Shown piece by piece: positions 53,376 to 63,200 of a stretch of DNA of 64,000 nt; position 1 is the stretch's first letter; each line of letters begins with the position of its first letter. Location: assembly GCA_017548545.1 (NCBI GenBank), contig JAFYZW010000083.1, positions 109,875 through 173,874 on the forward strand. The letters run 5' to 3'. The notes beneath the pieces were generated by a model. It ran no database searches and was not told where the DNA came from. It was given only the letters and a program-made list of their open reading frames with translations. Source of the stretch: Bacteroidales bacterium. GTDB taxonomy: Bacteria > Bacteroidota > Bacteroidia > Bacteroidales > UBA3663. Position numbers and translations under genes: made by a program.

Positions 53376-55379
53376 TTATTTGCGGACTTTCAGACATGCC
53401 TTGGCAAGGAAGATGATCAAGGCAATGTACATTACGAGGCTGAGGAGCTGACCGCCAAAGCTGGTAGCCCATTCACCACCTGCAATCTGCCAATCGGCAC
53501 CAGCGAAGACGAGCCCTGCGCTCACCACGCCCATCAGTGCACCACCGGCGATGAAACCAGAGGCGAGGAGCGTGCCGCGTTCTCCACGAGCAGCGTTGAC
53601 CTGCGGATCCTTGCTGCGTGAAGTGACATACCAGTTGACAGCACCACCAACCATGAGTGGGAGGTTGAGTTGGAGCGGGATGAACATACCTAAGGCGAAG
53701 GCGAGGGCAGAGATGCCACATGCATTGACGATGAGGGCGATGACGGCACCGATGCCGTAGAGAAGCCAGGGCGCACCCTGTCCCATCATCAGCGGTTCGA
53801 TGACGGCAGCCATGGCACGTGCCTGTGGAGCAGCCATCACGTCGGAGTTATCGGGCGTGAAGCCGTAAGCCTGGTTGAGGATCATGATGACGCCTGCTGC
53901 CGTAGCTGCACTGACAAGGATACCGATGAACTTGAATCCCTCTTGCTTGGCAGGAGTGGTGCCGAGCCAATAACCAATCTTGAGGTCGGTGACGAAGGCA
54001 CCGGCACTGGCAAGCGCTGTGCAAACCACGCCACCCATGATAAGCGCTGCAACCATGCCTTCGGTGCCCTTCAGGCCTACTGCTGCCATGATGAGCGAAG
54101 CAAGGATGAGTGTCATCAGCGTCATGCCGGAGACAGGGTTGGAGCCTACGATGGCGATGGCATTCGCAGCTACTGTGGTGAAGAGGAAGGCAATGACAAA
54201 GACGATGATGAGGGCCACGAGAGTGAAGAGAAGGGAACTGTGCATCACATCGAGATAGAAGAAGAGCGTTGTGGTGAGCAGAGCGATGATGAGGGCCAGT
54301 ACGATGGTCTTCATGCTGAGGTCGCGCTGTGTACGCGGAACGTATGCACCAACAGCAGCTGCTTCAGCACTCTTGCTTCCGAAGGCTTGCTTGATGAGCG
54401 AGAAGCTGCCCATGATGACGCTGCGGCTCTTCCACACGCCGATGATGCCGGCCATGGCGATACCGCCGATGCCGATGCTCTTGGCATACTGGAAGATCTG
54501 CTGAGGCATGGCATCGCCAGCAAGGATGCCGTTGCCGACCTCAAGATCGGGCCAGATGAAGGCGAGGGCAGGAACGACAATCCACCAGATGAGTACCGAG
54601 CCGGCACACATGATGGTAGCATATTTCAAGCCCACAATATATCCCATGCCGAGCAGGGCCGCCGAGGTGTTGCAGCTCAGGAAGAACTTGGCTTTCGCTG
54701 CTATTGTCGTACCGAGCGAACAGAATGTGCTGGTGAAGTTTTCGGCCCATGTGCCAAAGGTGGCCACGAGGAAATCATAGATACCGCCGAGGACTGATGC
54801 GATGATGAGTGGCTTGGCAGACGAACTCTCCCCTTCACCCGAGATGAGCACCTGCGTCGAGGCTGTAGCTTCGGGGAAAGGATACTTGCCGTGCATGTCG
54901 CTCACGAAGTACTTGCGGAACGGAATTAGGAAGAGGATGCCGATTACACCACCCAGGAGCGAAGCGATGAACACTTCGAGGAAGCTGACGCTGATGTTGG
55001 CATCGGGGAACTTCGAGTCGAGGATGTAGAGGGCGGGCAGGGTGAAGATGGCACCGGCCACGATCATGCCCGAGCAGGCACCGATGGACTGGATGATGAC
55101 ATTCTCGCCGAGCGGGTCGCGACGTTTGGTTGCCGAAGCGAGGCCGACAGCGATGATGGTGATGGGGATGGCTGCTTCGAAGACCTGTCCGACCTTAAGG
55201 CCGAGATAGGCGGTGGCAGCACTGAAGATGACGGCCATGAGCAGACCCCACACGACCGACCAGGTGGTCACTTCGCGGGGATTGGCCTTGGCAGGCATGA
55301 GCGGATGGTACTCCTCGCCAGGCTTCAACGGGCGCATGGCGTTTTCGGGGAGTCCTTGATTGGGTTTGTTTTGTTCCAT
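53376..55379 (-). CDS. OPT-family oligopeptide transporter
   Basis: A 667-residue inner-membrane protein of the OPT/YSL family with about fourteen helices. It begins with a soluble stretch (MEQNKPNQGLPENAMRPLKP), then VVWGLLMAVIFSAATAYLGL, KVGQVFEAAIPITIIAVGL, FPEATASTQVLISGEGESS-like KYPFPEATASTQVL, and GSNPVSGMTLMTLILASL. Family members import peptides or metal-chelate complexes with protons. Together with the two POT genes it gives the window three peptide-uptake systems. A long antisense frame over it is a shadow. Confidence 0.93.
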   Translation of the reverse strand: MEQNKPNQGLPENAMRPLKPGEEYHPLMPAKANPREVTTWSVVWGLLMAVIFSAATAYLGLKVGQVFEAAIPITIIAVGLASATKRRDPLGENVIIQSIGACSGMIVAGAIFTLPALYILDSKFPDANISVSFLEVFIASLLGGVIGILFLIPFRKYFVSDMHGKYPFPEATASTQVLISGEGESSSAKPLIIASVLGGIYDFLVATFGTWAENFTSTFCSLGTTIAAKAKFFLSCNTSAALLGMGYIVGLKYATIMCAGSVLIWWIVVPALAFIWPDLEVGNGILAGDAMPQQIFQYAKSIGIGGIAMAGIIGVWKSRSVIMGSFSLIKQAFGSKSAEAAAVGAYVPRTQRDLSMKTIVLALIIALLTTTLFFYLDVMHSSLLFTLVALIIVFVIAFLFTTVAANAIAIVGSNPVSGMTLMTLILASLIMAAVGLKGTEGMVAALIMGGVVCTALASAGAFVTDLKIGYWLGTTPAKQEGFKFIGILVSAATAAGVIMILNQAYGFTPDNSDVMAAPQARAMAAVIEPLMMGQGAPWLLYGIGAVIALIVNACGISALAFALGMFIPLQLNLPLMVGGAVNWYVTSRSKDPQVNAARGERGTLLASGFIAGGALMGVVSAGLVFAGADWQIAGGEWATSFGGQLLSLVMYIALIIFLAKACLKVRK

Positions 55380-55400
55380 TGTGGTTATTTATTGGTTGTT

Positions 55401-56228
55401 TCAGATCTTTCGGAGTTGCCAGAGGCAGGACTCGAAGTCGATACCGGTGTTGGTGGGACCGGGGGTGCGAAGCGTCTCGATGAGGCATTGACGCACGAAG
55501 TGGGAGGCGCGTTTGGCCGACTGGGCGAAGGGCACGCCATTGACCGCATCGGCACCGAGAACCGAGGCGAAGACGTCGCCTGTGCCCGAACGGGTTTCTT
55601 CGACAATCATCTGTCGCTGGAATTCCACGTCGCCATCGTGTTCGCCCACCACATTGCCGATGAAGTTTTCGCCCATCATGATGCCGGTGATGACAAGCCG
55701 CTTGGCCCCCATGGCCATCAGTTCACGGGCCATTACGACAAGTTCGGTGTGACGCCAACCATTGGGCTTAAAGGGCGTGTCGGTGAGAAAACAGGCCTCG
55801 GTGAGATTGGGCGTGATGATGTCGGCATATTGGATGAGACGCTTCATCTCGCGGCACATCTTGCGGGTATAGGTGGGATAGATATGGCCATTGTCGCCCA
55901 TCACTGGATCGACGAGCACGATGGTGTTCGGGCGACGGAAATCCTTGATGAACTGTTCGACGATACCGATCTGGCGGGCGGAGCCCAGGAAGCCGGTCAT
56001 GATGCCGTCGAACTGCAGGTCGAGTTTCTTCCACTCTTCGATATATGCAGGCATGCGACGGGTGAAATCCTCGCGATAGAACGAGGGAAAGCCCGTGTGA
56101 TTCGAGAAGATGGCTGTAGGCAGCGGACAACCTTGCACCCCCAGATGACTGACGATGGGCTGGATGACCGAGATACTGCAACGACCATATCCCGAGATAT
56201 CGTTGATGATTGCTATCTTTTTGCTCAT
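55401..56228 (-). CDS. Pyridoxamine/pyridoxal kinase (PfkB/ribokinase-like family)
   Basis: A 275-residue vitamin B6 salvage kinase. It shows MSKKIAIINDISGYGRCSIS, FSNHTGFPSFYREDF, GFLGSARQI, VLVDPVMGDNGHIYPTYT, ADIITPNLTEACFLTDTPF and the anion-hole motif GTGDVFASVLGADAV. It matches proteins annotated as pyridoxamine kinase in this phylum. It lies downstream of priA, with a 9-bp tandem repeat array between them, and 21 bp upstream of the OPT gene. Confidence 0.9.
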   Translation of the reverse strand: MSKKIAIINDISGYGRCSISVIQPIVSHLGVQGCPLPTAIFSNHTGFPSFYREDFTRRMPAYIEEWKKLDLQFDGIMTGFLGSARQIGIVEQFIKDFRRPNTIVLVDPVMGDNGHIYPTYTRKMCREMKRLIQYADIITPNLTEACFLTDTPFKPNGWRHTELVVMARELMAMGAKRLVITGIMMGENFIGNVVGEHDGDVEFQRQMIVEETRSGTGDVFASVLGADAVNGVPFAQSAKRASHFVRQCLIETLRTPGPTNTGIDFESCLWQLRKI

Positions 56229-56249
56229 TTGTTTGTTCTTATTGAGGGG

Positions 56250-56303
56250 CTAGACATTCTAAATGTTCTAGACTTTCTAGGCTATCTAGACTATCTAGGT
56301 TAC
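56250..56303. repeat. 9-bp tandem repeat (CTAGANNNT-like), six units
   Basis: Six units of period 9 (CTAGACATT, CTAAATGTT, CTAGACTTT, CTAGGCTAT, CTAGACTAT, CTAGGTTAC) fill the gap between the priA stop (56309) and the start of the kinase gene. Same family as 9703-9756. Confidence 0.88.
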
Positions 56304-56308
56304 GCTTG

Positions 56309-58672
56309 TTACATCGGATCAACATCATAATAGAAGACGATGCGGGAGAACTCCTGGATATCCTGCGCCAATCGGCTTTGGATGAGGTTGAGGAGGCGTC
56401 GTATCTCGTTGGTCGAAGCCTCACGTTCGACCTTGAGTAGAACCTGTCGTATATGCATGTTCTTGACGCGACCGATGGGAGGGGCTTCGGGGCCGAGGAC
56501 ACGTTCGCCGAAAGTGTAACGCAACTGCTGGACATATTGGGCCACCATAGCATCGAGACGGTCCTCATAGCGTCCCTTCATATAGATTAAGATAAGTCGT
56601 GTGAAGGGAGGGTATCCGTAACGGCGACGGTCGTCGAGCTGGGTCTCGGCCATTTTCAAATAGTCGTGGCTGACCACTTGCTGGAGGAGCGGGTTCTTCG
56701 GGTCGCGACATTGGATGATGACCTCACCCTGCTGACCTTCGCGTCGTCCTGCACGTCCTGCCACCTGTTCCATGAGCTGGAAGGCGCGTTCGTGCGAACG
56801 AAAGTCGGGGAAGTTCATCAATCCGTCGGCGCTTAGGATGCCCACGGTCTGGACAGCGCTGAAGTCCAGTCCCTTGGTGACCATCTGTGTGCCGATGAGC
56901 ACATTACATTTCTTTTGCTCGAAGTCCTGGATGATGCGCTCGTAACTTTTCCGTGTGCCTGTCGAATCGGTGTCCATGCGAATCGGACGTGCGATGGGGA
57001 GGAGTCGCTGCAGGCTTTCCTCAATGCGCTCGGTGCCGTAACCTTGGCTTTCGAGTTGCTGTCCTCCACACTGCGGACATTCATGTGGCCAGGGCATACG
57101 ATAGCCGCAATAATGACATTCGAGGGCACGGGTGCGCTTGTGATAGGTGAGCGTGACGTCGCAACGAGGACAGCGTGGCGTCCATCCGCATTGCACGCAT
57201 TCGATCTGTTGCGAATAACCTCGGCGATTCTGAAACAAGATGGCCTGCTGACCTTTCTGCAGTGTCTGACCCACCTTCTTGATGAGTTCGGGCGAAAATA
57301 CTTCCTTGGTAGGCACCAGGGTGATTTTGGGCAATGACACGCCGGCATGTCGCTCGGTGAGGCGTACCAATCCGTACTTTCCTTGTTTGGCCAGAAAAAA
57401 ACTCTCAAGACTCGGTGTGGCGCTGCCCAACAATACCTTGGCACCATGACGCATGGCCAGGACGATAGCGGTGTCGCGACCATGATAGCGGGGGGCAGGA
57501 TCCTGTTGCTTGTAGCTCGGCTCGTGTTCTTCATCGACGATGATGAGCCCCAGCTGACGGAAGGGGAGGAAGATGCTCGAACGTACGCCCACGATAAGAC
57601 GGGAGCTTTGCGTGGCACCCTTCGAGTTGTCGAGCATCGCTTTCCATATCTCCACGCGTTCGATGTCGGAGAGCTTGGAATGATAGACAAGCATCTGCTT
57701 GCCGAACACACGTCGCAGGCGTTGGCAGAGCTGCGTGGTGAGCGCTATTTCGGGCACCATCAGCAGGGCTTGTCGTCCCTGATCCAGCACTTCCTGGATG
57801 AGGTGCATGTAAATCTCGGTTTTGCCGCTTGAGGTGACACCTTGCAGCAGACAAACCTGATGGTCGCGGAAGGATTGACAAATCTGCCGATAAGCCACCG
57901 TCTGCATTTCGGTGAGCGGATGCAGAGGCTCGCATTTCTGCTCGAGGTAGGGGTCATCACGGGTGTCGAGACGGGAGATAGGTTCATCGAAAGTGGTGAA
58001 CAGACCTTTCTTCTGTACCTCGTTGAAGATTGCTGTACTGACGTTTGCAGCCTTGAGCAGCACTTCCTTGGGAACCGCATCAGCCTTGTCCTTCTGCAGA
58101 GCGTGGCTCATGTCGAGCAACTTCATGAAGAGCGCCTGCTGCTGTGGAGAGCGTTGCAGGGCCTTGAAGGCTGATTCCAGAGGGGAGGGGGTGCTCGGAG
58201 TGGTCGGAGTTTTCGGAATACTCGGAGTAATCAGAGTACTCTTAGTAATCTGAGGAGAGCTGTCTTCAAGAGCCGGTAGGGTGATTTGCACCATGGTGCG
58301 CATCTTGGGGCGGAAGTCCTCGCGTATCGTCCCTTCCTTGCCTTCTTCAGGTTTGAGTTCACTGGGGAGGGCCGCCTTCATCACATCGCCGATGGGACAC
58401 ATGTAATAACTGGCCATCCATTGCCAAAGCGGATACTGCGGATGTCGGATGACAGGGCCATCGTCGAGTACCTGTTGGATGGGCTTCAGCTCGTATGTGG
58501 TCTTCGGTTTGTGTGGATTGAGTCCGACGATGATGCCCGTATAAGTATGATTTCGCCCAAAGGGTGCCAGTACACGCTGACCTACCTGCACCATCTTCTC
58601 GAACTCGTCGGGGATGATGTACGTGAATGTCTGGTTCAGAGGAACCGGTAATATCAGGTCGGCGTATAACAT
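56309..58672 (-). CDS. priA: Primosomal replication restart helicase PriA
   Basis: A 787-residue superfamily 2 helicase that restarts stalled replication forks. An N-terminal 3'-end-binding domain (1-105) is followed by a linker, Walker A QGVTSSGKTEIYMH (near 277-290), the DEEHE motif (IIVDEEHEPSYKQQD), helicase motifs QNRRGYSQQI and GTQMVTKGLDF, and eight zinc cysteines (CVQCGWTPRCPRC, LECHYCGYRMPWPHECPQC). Residues about 140-162 form a Thr/Pro/Ser-rich linker coded by a 9-bp tandem repeat. It starts at 58672, 11 bp from the stop of porX. Confidence 0.96.
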   Translation of the reverse strand: MLYADLILPVPLNQTFTYIIPDEFEKMVQVGQRVLAPFGRNHTYTGIIVGLNPHKPKTTYELKPIQQVLDDGPVIRHPQYPLWQWMASYYMCPIGDVMKAALPSELKPEEGKEGTIREDFRPKMRTMVQITLPALEDSSPQITKSTLITPSIPKTPTTPSTPSPLESAFKALQRSPQQQALFMKLLDMSHALQKDKADAVPKEVLLKAANVSTAIFNEVQKKGLFTTFDEPISRLDTRDDPYLEQKCEPLHPLTEMQTVAYRQICQSFRDHQVCLLQGVTSSGKTEIYMHLIQEVLDQGRQALLMVPEIALTTQLCQRLRRVFGKQMLVYHSKLSDIERVEIWKAMLDNSKGATQSSRLIVGVRSSIFLPFRQLGLIIVDEEHEPSYKQQDPAPRYHGRDTAIVLAMRHGAKVLLGSATPSLESFFLAKQGKYGLVRLTERHAGVSLPKITLVPTKEVFSPELIKKVGQTLQKGQQAILFQNRRGYSQQIECVQCGWTPRCPRCDVTLTYHKRTRALECHYCGYRMPWPHECPQCGGQQLESQGYGTERIEESLQRLLPIARPIRMDTDSTGTRKSYERIIQDFEQKKCNVLIGTQMVTKGLDFSAVQTVGILSADGLMNFPDFRSHERAFQLMEQVAGRAGRREGQQGEVIIQCRDPKNPLLQQVVSHDYLKMAETQLDDRRRYGYPPFTRLILIYMKGRYEDRLDAMVAQYVQQLRYTFGERVLGPEAPPIGRVKNMHIRQVLLKVEREASTNEIRRLLNLIQSRLAQDIQEFSRIVFYYDVDPM
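58193..58255. repeat. In-frame 9-bp tandem repeat within priA
   Basis: Seven units of period 9 (CTCGGAGTG, GTCGGAGTT, TTCGGAATA, CTCGGAGTA, ATCAGAGTA, CTCTTAGTA, ATCTGAGGA) encode a low-complexity Thr-Pro-Ser/Ile linker between the N-terminal domain and the helicase. Confidence 0.85.
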
Positions 58673-58683
58673 CGAGAACCAAG

Positions 58684-60294
58684 CTATCCTTTCGGAGTGA
58701 GCGTGACAAGAGGTATTAACATCTCTTCGAGCGAGATGCCACCGTGTTGGAAAGTGTCCTTGTAATATTGGACGTAGTAGTTGTAGTTGTTGGGATAGGC
58801 GAAGAAATCGTGACCTCCGCAGAAAGCGTATTGCGTGCTGACGTTGAGGATGGGCAAGCCGAACTCCTGCGGACGCTCAACCCAGTAGATGTTCTTCGAC
58901 TGGGAATTGAGATTCTTCCCCAGCTTGTAACGCAGGTTGGTGTTGACATTCTTGTCACCTATGATCTTGATGGCATTGTCGCAGCGGATGGAGCCGTGGT
59001 CGGTGGTCAAAATCACCTTGTAACCCATTTCGGCGATGGTGCGGAAGAGATCGAGGGTCGAGGAATGTTCCATCCAGGTGCGTGTGAGGGCACGGTAAGC
59101 AGCTTCGTCGTGAGCCAGTTCGCGTACGGTCTTGATTTCGGTGCGGGCATGGCTCAGCATGTCAATGAAGTTGATCACGATGACGTTGAGCGGATAGCGC
59201 TTGAGACCCTTCAGTCCTGCCACGAGCTTCTCGCCATAGCTGTTCTCGTTGATCTTGTGATAGGAGAATTCGTAGTGTTTGCGGAAGCGGTCGAGTTGTG
59301 TCTGGATGAGTGGAGCCTCGTTGAGGTTCTTGCCCTCCTCTTCGTCTTCATCGACCCATAGGTCGGGGAACATGCGTGCAATCTGGTCGGGCATCAGACC
59401 GCTGAAGATGGCGTTGCGGGCATATTGCGTAGCCGTAGGCAGCAAGGCACAATAGATGTCCTCCTGCATATTAAAATAAGGTGAGAGCAGAGGCTGCACG
59501 GCCTTCCATTGGTCGAGGCGGAAATTGTCGATGACGATGAAGAAGAGTTTCTCGCCCGCATCGAGCAGTGGGAAGACGCGTTCCTTGAAAAGCGATGGCG
59601 ACATCAGTGGTGCATCGTTGTTGGCAAGATCCTTCTTGAAGGTATTCAATACCGTATTGGTTGGCGATGCCTTTTTCACCAGATCTTTCACCCAGTCCTG
59701 GTAGTTGCGCTTGACAAACTTATAAAATGCAGCATTCGCTTCGTCCTTCTGCATCTGGAGCATGGAGTTGAGCTGCGGGTCAGAGTGGGCCGAAAATTCG
59801 TTCTCCCAGAAGACGAGGCGACGATAGACCTCTACCCATTCGTTGAACGTGCGGGCATCGCTGATGGCCATGGACAGACGACCGAACTCCTGCTGGTAAC
59901 CCGATGTCTGCTGCTGTTGCGTAATCTCGCGTGCATGGAGGTTCTTCTTGATGCTCATCAGCATCTGGTTGGGAAGCACGGGTTTGATGAGATAGTCAGC
60001 TATCTTCGAACCGATGGCCTGGTCCATGATGTCCTCTTCCTCACTCTTGGTTATCATGATGACGGGGAGGTCGGGATGCGCATCCTTGAGTTGGCTGAGG
60101 GTTTCGAGTCCCGAGATGCCCGGCATGTTCTCGTCGAGAAAGACGAGATCCACCGGATGCTCGTGAGTATAGTCCAGCGCATCCTGTCCGTTAGTAACAG
60201 TGATGACGTCGTAGCCCTTCTTCTGAAGGAACATGATATGGGGCTTGAGGAGATCTATCTCGTCGTCGGCCCAAAGGATCTGGGGATTATTCAT
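58684..60294 (-). CDS. porX: PorX: response regulator with PglZ domain (type IX secretion regulator)
   Basis: A 536-residue protein with an N-terminal receiver (1-120; phospho-acceptor Asp54 in DLVFLDENMPGISG) and, in place of a DNA-binding domain, a C-terminal PglZ/alkaline-phosphatase-like domain (about 230-530) with FFIVIDNFRLDQWKAVQPLL, LPTATQYARNAIFSGLMP and LTTDHGSIRC for metal binding. This plan is that of PorX, which with PorY controls type IX secretion genes and has nucleotide-hydrolysing activity. It starts inside the porW stop region, overlapping by 8 bp. Confidence 0.95.
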   Translation of the reverse strand: MNNPQILWADDEIDLLKPHIMFLQKKGYDVITVTNGQDALDYTHEHPVDLVFLDENMPGISGLETLSQLKDAHPDLPVIMITKSEEEDIMDQAIGSKIADYLIKPVLPNQMLMSIKKNLHAREITQQQQTSGYQQEFGRLSMAISDARTFNEWVEVYRRLVFWENEFSAHSDPQLNSMLQMQKDEANAAFYKFVKRNYQDWVKDLVKKASPTNTVLNTFKKDLANNDAPLMSPSLFKERVFPLLDAGEKLFFIVIDNFRLDQWKAVQPLLSPYFNMQEDIYCALLPTATQYARNAIFSGLMPDQIARMFPDLWVDEDEEEGKNLNEAPLIQTQLDRFRKHYEFSYHKINENSYGEKLVAGLKGLKRYPLNVIVINFIDMLSHARTEIKTVRELAHDEAAYRALTRTWMEHSSTLDLFRTIAEMGYKVILTTDHGSIRCDNAIKIIGDKNVNTNLRYKLGKNLNSQSKNIYWVERPQEFGLPILNVSTQYAFCGGHDFFAYPNNYNYYVQYYKDTFQHGGISLEEMLIPLVTLTPKG

Positions 60295-63200
60295 TTTCTT
60301 TCTCTTCTGGTTCTATTTCGGGATTTTCGGAGGGCTCTGAGTTCTCAGAATTGCCTGGATCTATGGCGGGTACTTCGATGGCGGTCTCGCCTCCTTCACC
60401 TTCCTCGCTTTCTTCGCCCTCTTCGCTTTCCTCGCTTTCTTCGTCGTCAGCACTGCCGTAGGTGGCCTGTACCCAATCGAAGTATTCCTCGAAGGTCTTG
60501 CCACGCAGGAGCAGACGGAAGTTCGGATCGCTGATGTCAATCTGCGTGATGCCGTCGGGCAGTTCGAAGGTGTCGCTACCATCTATGCGGTCATGATAGT
60601 CGAGCAATTCGTCGAGGTTGTCGAATCCGCTGATGACGAGCACCGAAAGACCATTGCCCGTATCGATGATTTCGAGGTCGAAATCCTTCACGAGGTAATT
60701 TTCGAAGTTGAACTTGGCAATCTCGAAGAGCAGGTTGTTTTGGATGTTCGTCAGGCTGTCGGTCTTGAACGCAAGGAGCAACACATGCGGCACGTTATCG
60801 TCGTCGAGGAACTGCATCGAAGCATCGACCGCCTCTTCGGTGCCATCGCCACGGCGCAGTGAAGTGCCCCACATCATGCTGCGCACCTGAGAGCCAAGCT
60901 GCAGTTCGCGACCTTCGCGATAACCCTTGATCATCAGACTGGCAAGTGGAGAGACATCGCTCTCGGGATAGGTGGCTGTAAGTTGTTCGAGCGCCTCCTT
61001 GAACTGCTGGCTCTCGCCGTCCTGCACGTAGCTGAGAGCATGGAGGAAGAGGAACTTGGGCATGAGTTTCGAGAGCGGCCACTTCTCGTGAACGTAGTTG
61101 TAGTTGTCGTGCACAAGCTTGGTGTTGCCTGCAAGATACTCTTCGTAGGTGTGGATATAGAGCGAGTCCTGACCTTTGGCCATCTCGCGCAGGGTCTCGA
61201 TGTAGTTGGGGTCGCTGACGGCCACACCGTAGGCACTCTCGGGATAGTAGTCCATGAGCTTGTGTCGCCATATCTCGGCTTCGGCCATCATCTTGTTCTG
61301 CTGCACTGTGTCTCCCTTGCGTTGCGCCCTATCGGCCATACGCATATACATCAGATAGATGGCATAATACATGTCGGGACGATGCTGACTCTCGGGATAG
61401 CGTGTCTCGAGCTGTCGGAACGTCTTGATGGAGAGCGGGAAATTCTCGAGCTTCTCGTTGATGATGACACCTTCGTTGTAGAGTCCTTCCTCGATGAGCT
61501 CGTTGGCCGTCTGTTTCTGATCGTCGGTGAACGGAATCTGTGCCAGATAGTAGGCAGGCTTGTGGGGATCGTTGGCTTCCTCGTCCTCTGTCGTTTCTGT
61601 TGATTCTTCAGTTGCTGCTTGTTCGTCCGTAATGCCCTCGGTAGCGGTACTATCAGTGGGCAACCCTTCGGCAAGATGTTCGTCCGAACTGCCATCTTTC
61701 GAATCCTCGTCGTTGTCGAAGAATGCCGTCTCGGTCTTGTTCTTTCGGCGCCAGTCATCCTCAGGCTTTCGGGCACCCCATGTGCGCTGGAACGAGGTCT
61801 TGCCCTTGGCGACTTGAGCAGGGTTATAGAAGTACCACGACTTGTCTTGTTTGCCTACGGTGGGTTGTTCGTCTTCGCTGGCCAATGGGTCGGCATTCGT
61901 TGCACGATTGGCATTATATTCGGCCAATCGCTCTTGGTCTTCTGCTTCTTTCTCGGCTTTGATGAGGTCCTTGATGATCTTGGCGATCACCTTGTCGAGT
62001 TCTTCCTTGGGCAATTCAGCAAGTTTGAGCAGACTATCCTGCAGTTGTACGGTTTCGGCATGAGTCTGCAGTTCGTCGAGCACGGTGCTCAAACGCTGTA
62101 TCTCCTTGTAGCCCTTGAAGTCCTTGTCGATGATGCCCATCGCCGTGCTGTAGGCCTTCTGCGCCTTGACGTAATCTTCCTGAATGAACGTGATTTCGCC
62201 CAGTCGAAGGGCTGCGATGGCCTTGTCGATGCCATTGCGTGTGCTCTTTTCGAGTGCTGTCTCAAACTGCGTGATGGCCTTGGCCGTATCGTTTTGCAGC
62301 AAAGCCACGTTGCCGAGTCCATAATAAATCTGGTCGAGATACGTTTCGTTGCGGTACTGGTGGCGCATGTGATTGAACTTCTTTTCGATCTTTGCGAGGT
62401 TCTTGGCTGAGGTGCCACCTTTCTTCGAGAGGACGTTGATCTGCGCAAGCTTTGCATTAAACTGTGTCTTGTAGTCGTCGCCACTATGGCCCAGTCGTCC
62501 GAATATCTTGTACGCCTCGTCGAGATCGCCGCGTTCTTCGAGCAGTTGGGCAAGGAGGTAGTCGCAACGCAGTGCTTGTGCCCGCGAATGTGAAGCATCG
62601 CGTCCTACACGTAGGTAATCGATGGCTTCGAGAGAGGTCTCGGGTTTGCAAAGCATGATTTCAGCCTGTGCCAGCGAGAAAGCCTTTTGGAGAGAACGGG
62701 GCAGGTCCTTATAGACGGGTAAGGCGCTCAGTTCCTTCTGGTTGCTGTATTGCTTCGGGTTGATGACCAGTCCGAGTTCGGCTTCGGCATCGAAGTTGAA
62801 GCCTTGCACGGCATAGACGCGTGCGGTCCAGATGTGACATTCAGCTACGGTATATTTGCGCCACCAGAAACGACGTGCGGTGTAGGTGAAGGTGGCGGCA
62901 GCAGCATTGAAGTCGCCCTTGTAGAACTGAGCCTTGCCCGAAAGGATCCAGGCGTTGTGCAGGAATGGGTTGTACTCGCCGTGGGTGAGCCACAGTTTGT
63001 ATTCCGGCGTGTTGCGTCCGCGTCGCTTGGGCTTATTGCTTATGCTGCGGCGTTGCACGGCAATCTTAGACTTTTCAATGGCTCGGTCGAACTGTGCGTT
63101 GGCTGGTGGCTCTTTTGCATCGATGTGCTTATAGACGGGATGGAGCTTGATACGTTGACCAAATTCCTCGTCGTGGGTGTTTTCCATGGCAGTGAGCCCT

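Noticed and set aside
53943..54797. Antisense frame over the OPT transporter
   Set aside because: Low-complexity His/Asp/Glu-rich translation, no domain, complete overlap with a real gene.
55305..56330. Antisense frame over the pyridoxamine kinase gene
   Set aside because: It runs through the CTAGA repeat and two real genes; no promoter or domain.
59509..60534. Antisense frame over porX
   Set aside because: No domain, and it crosses the porX-porW junction.
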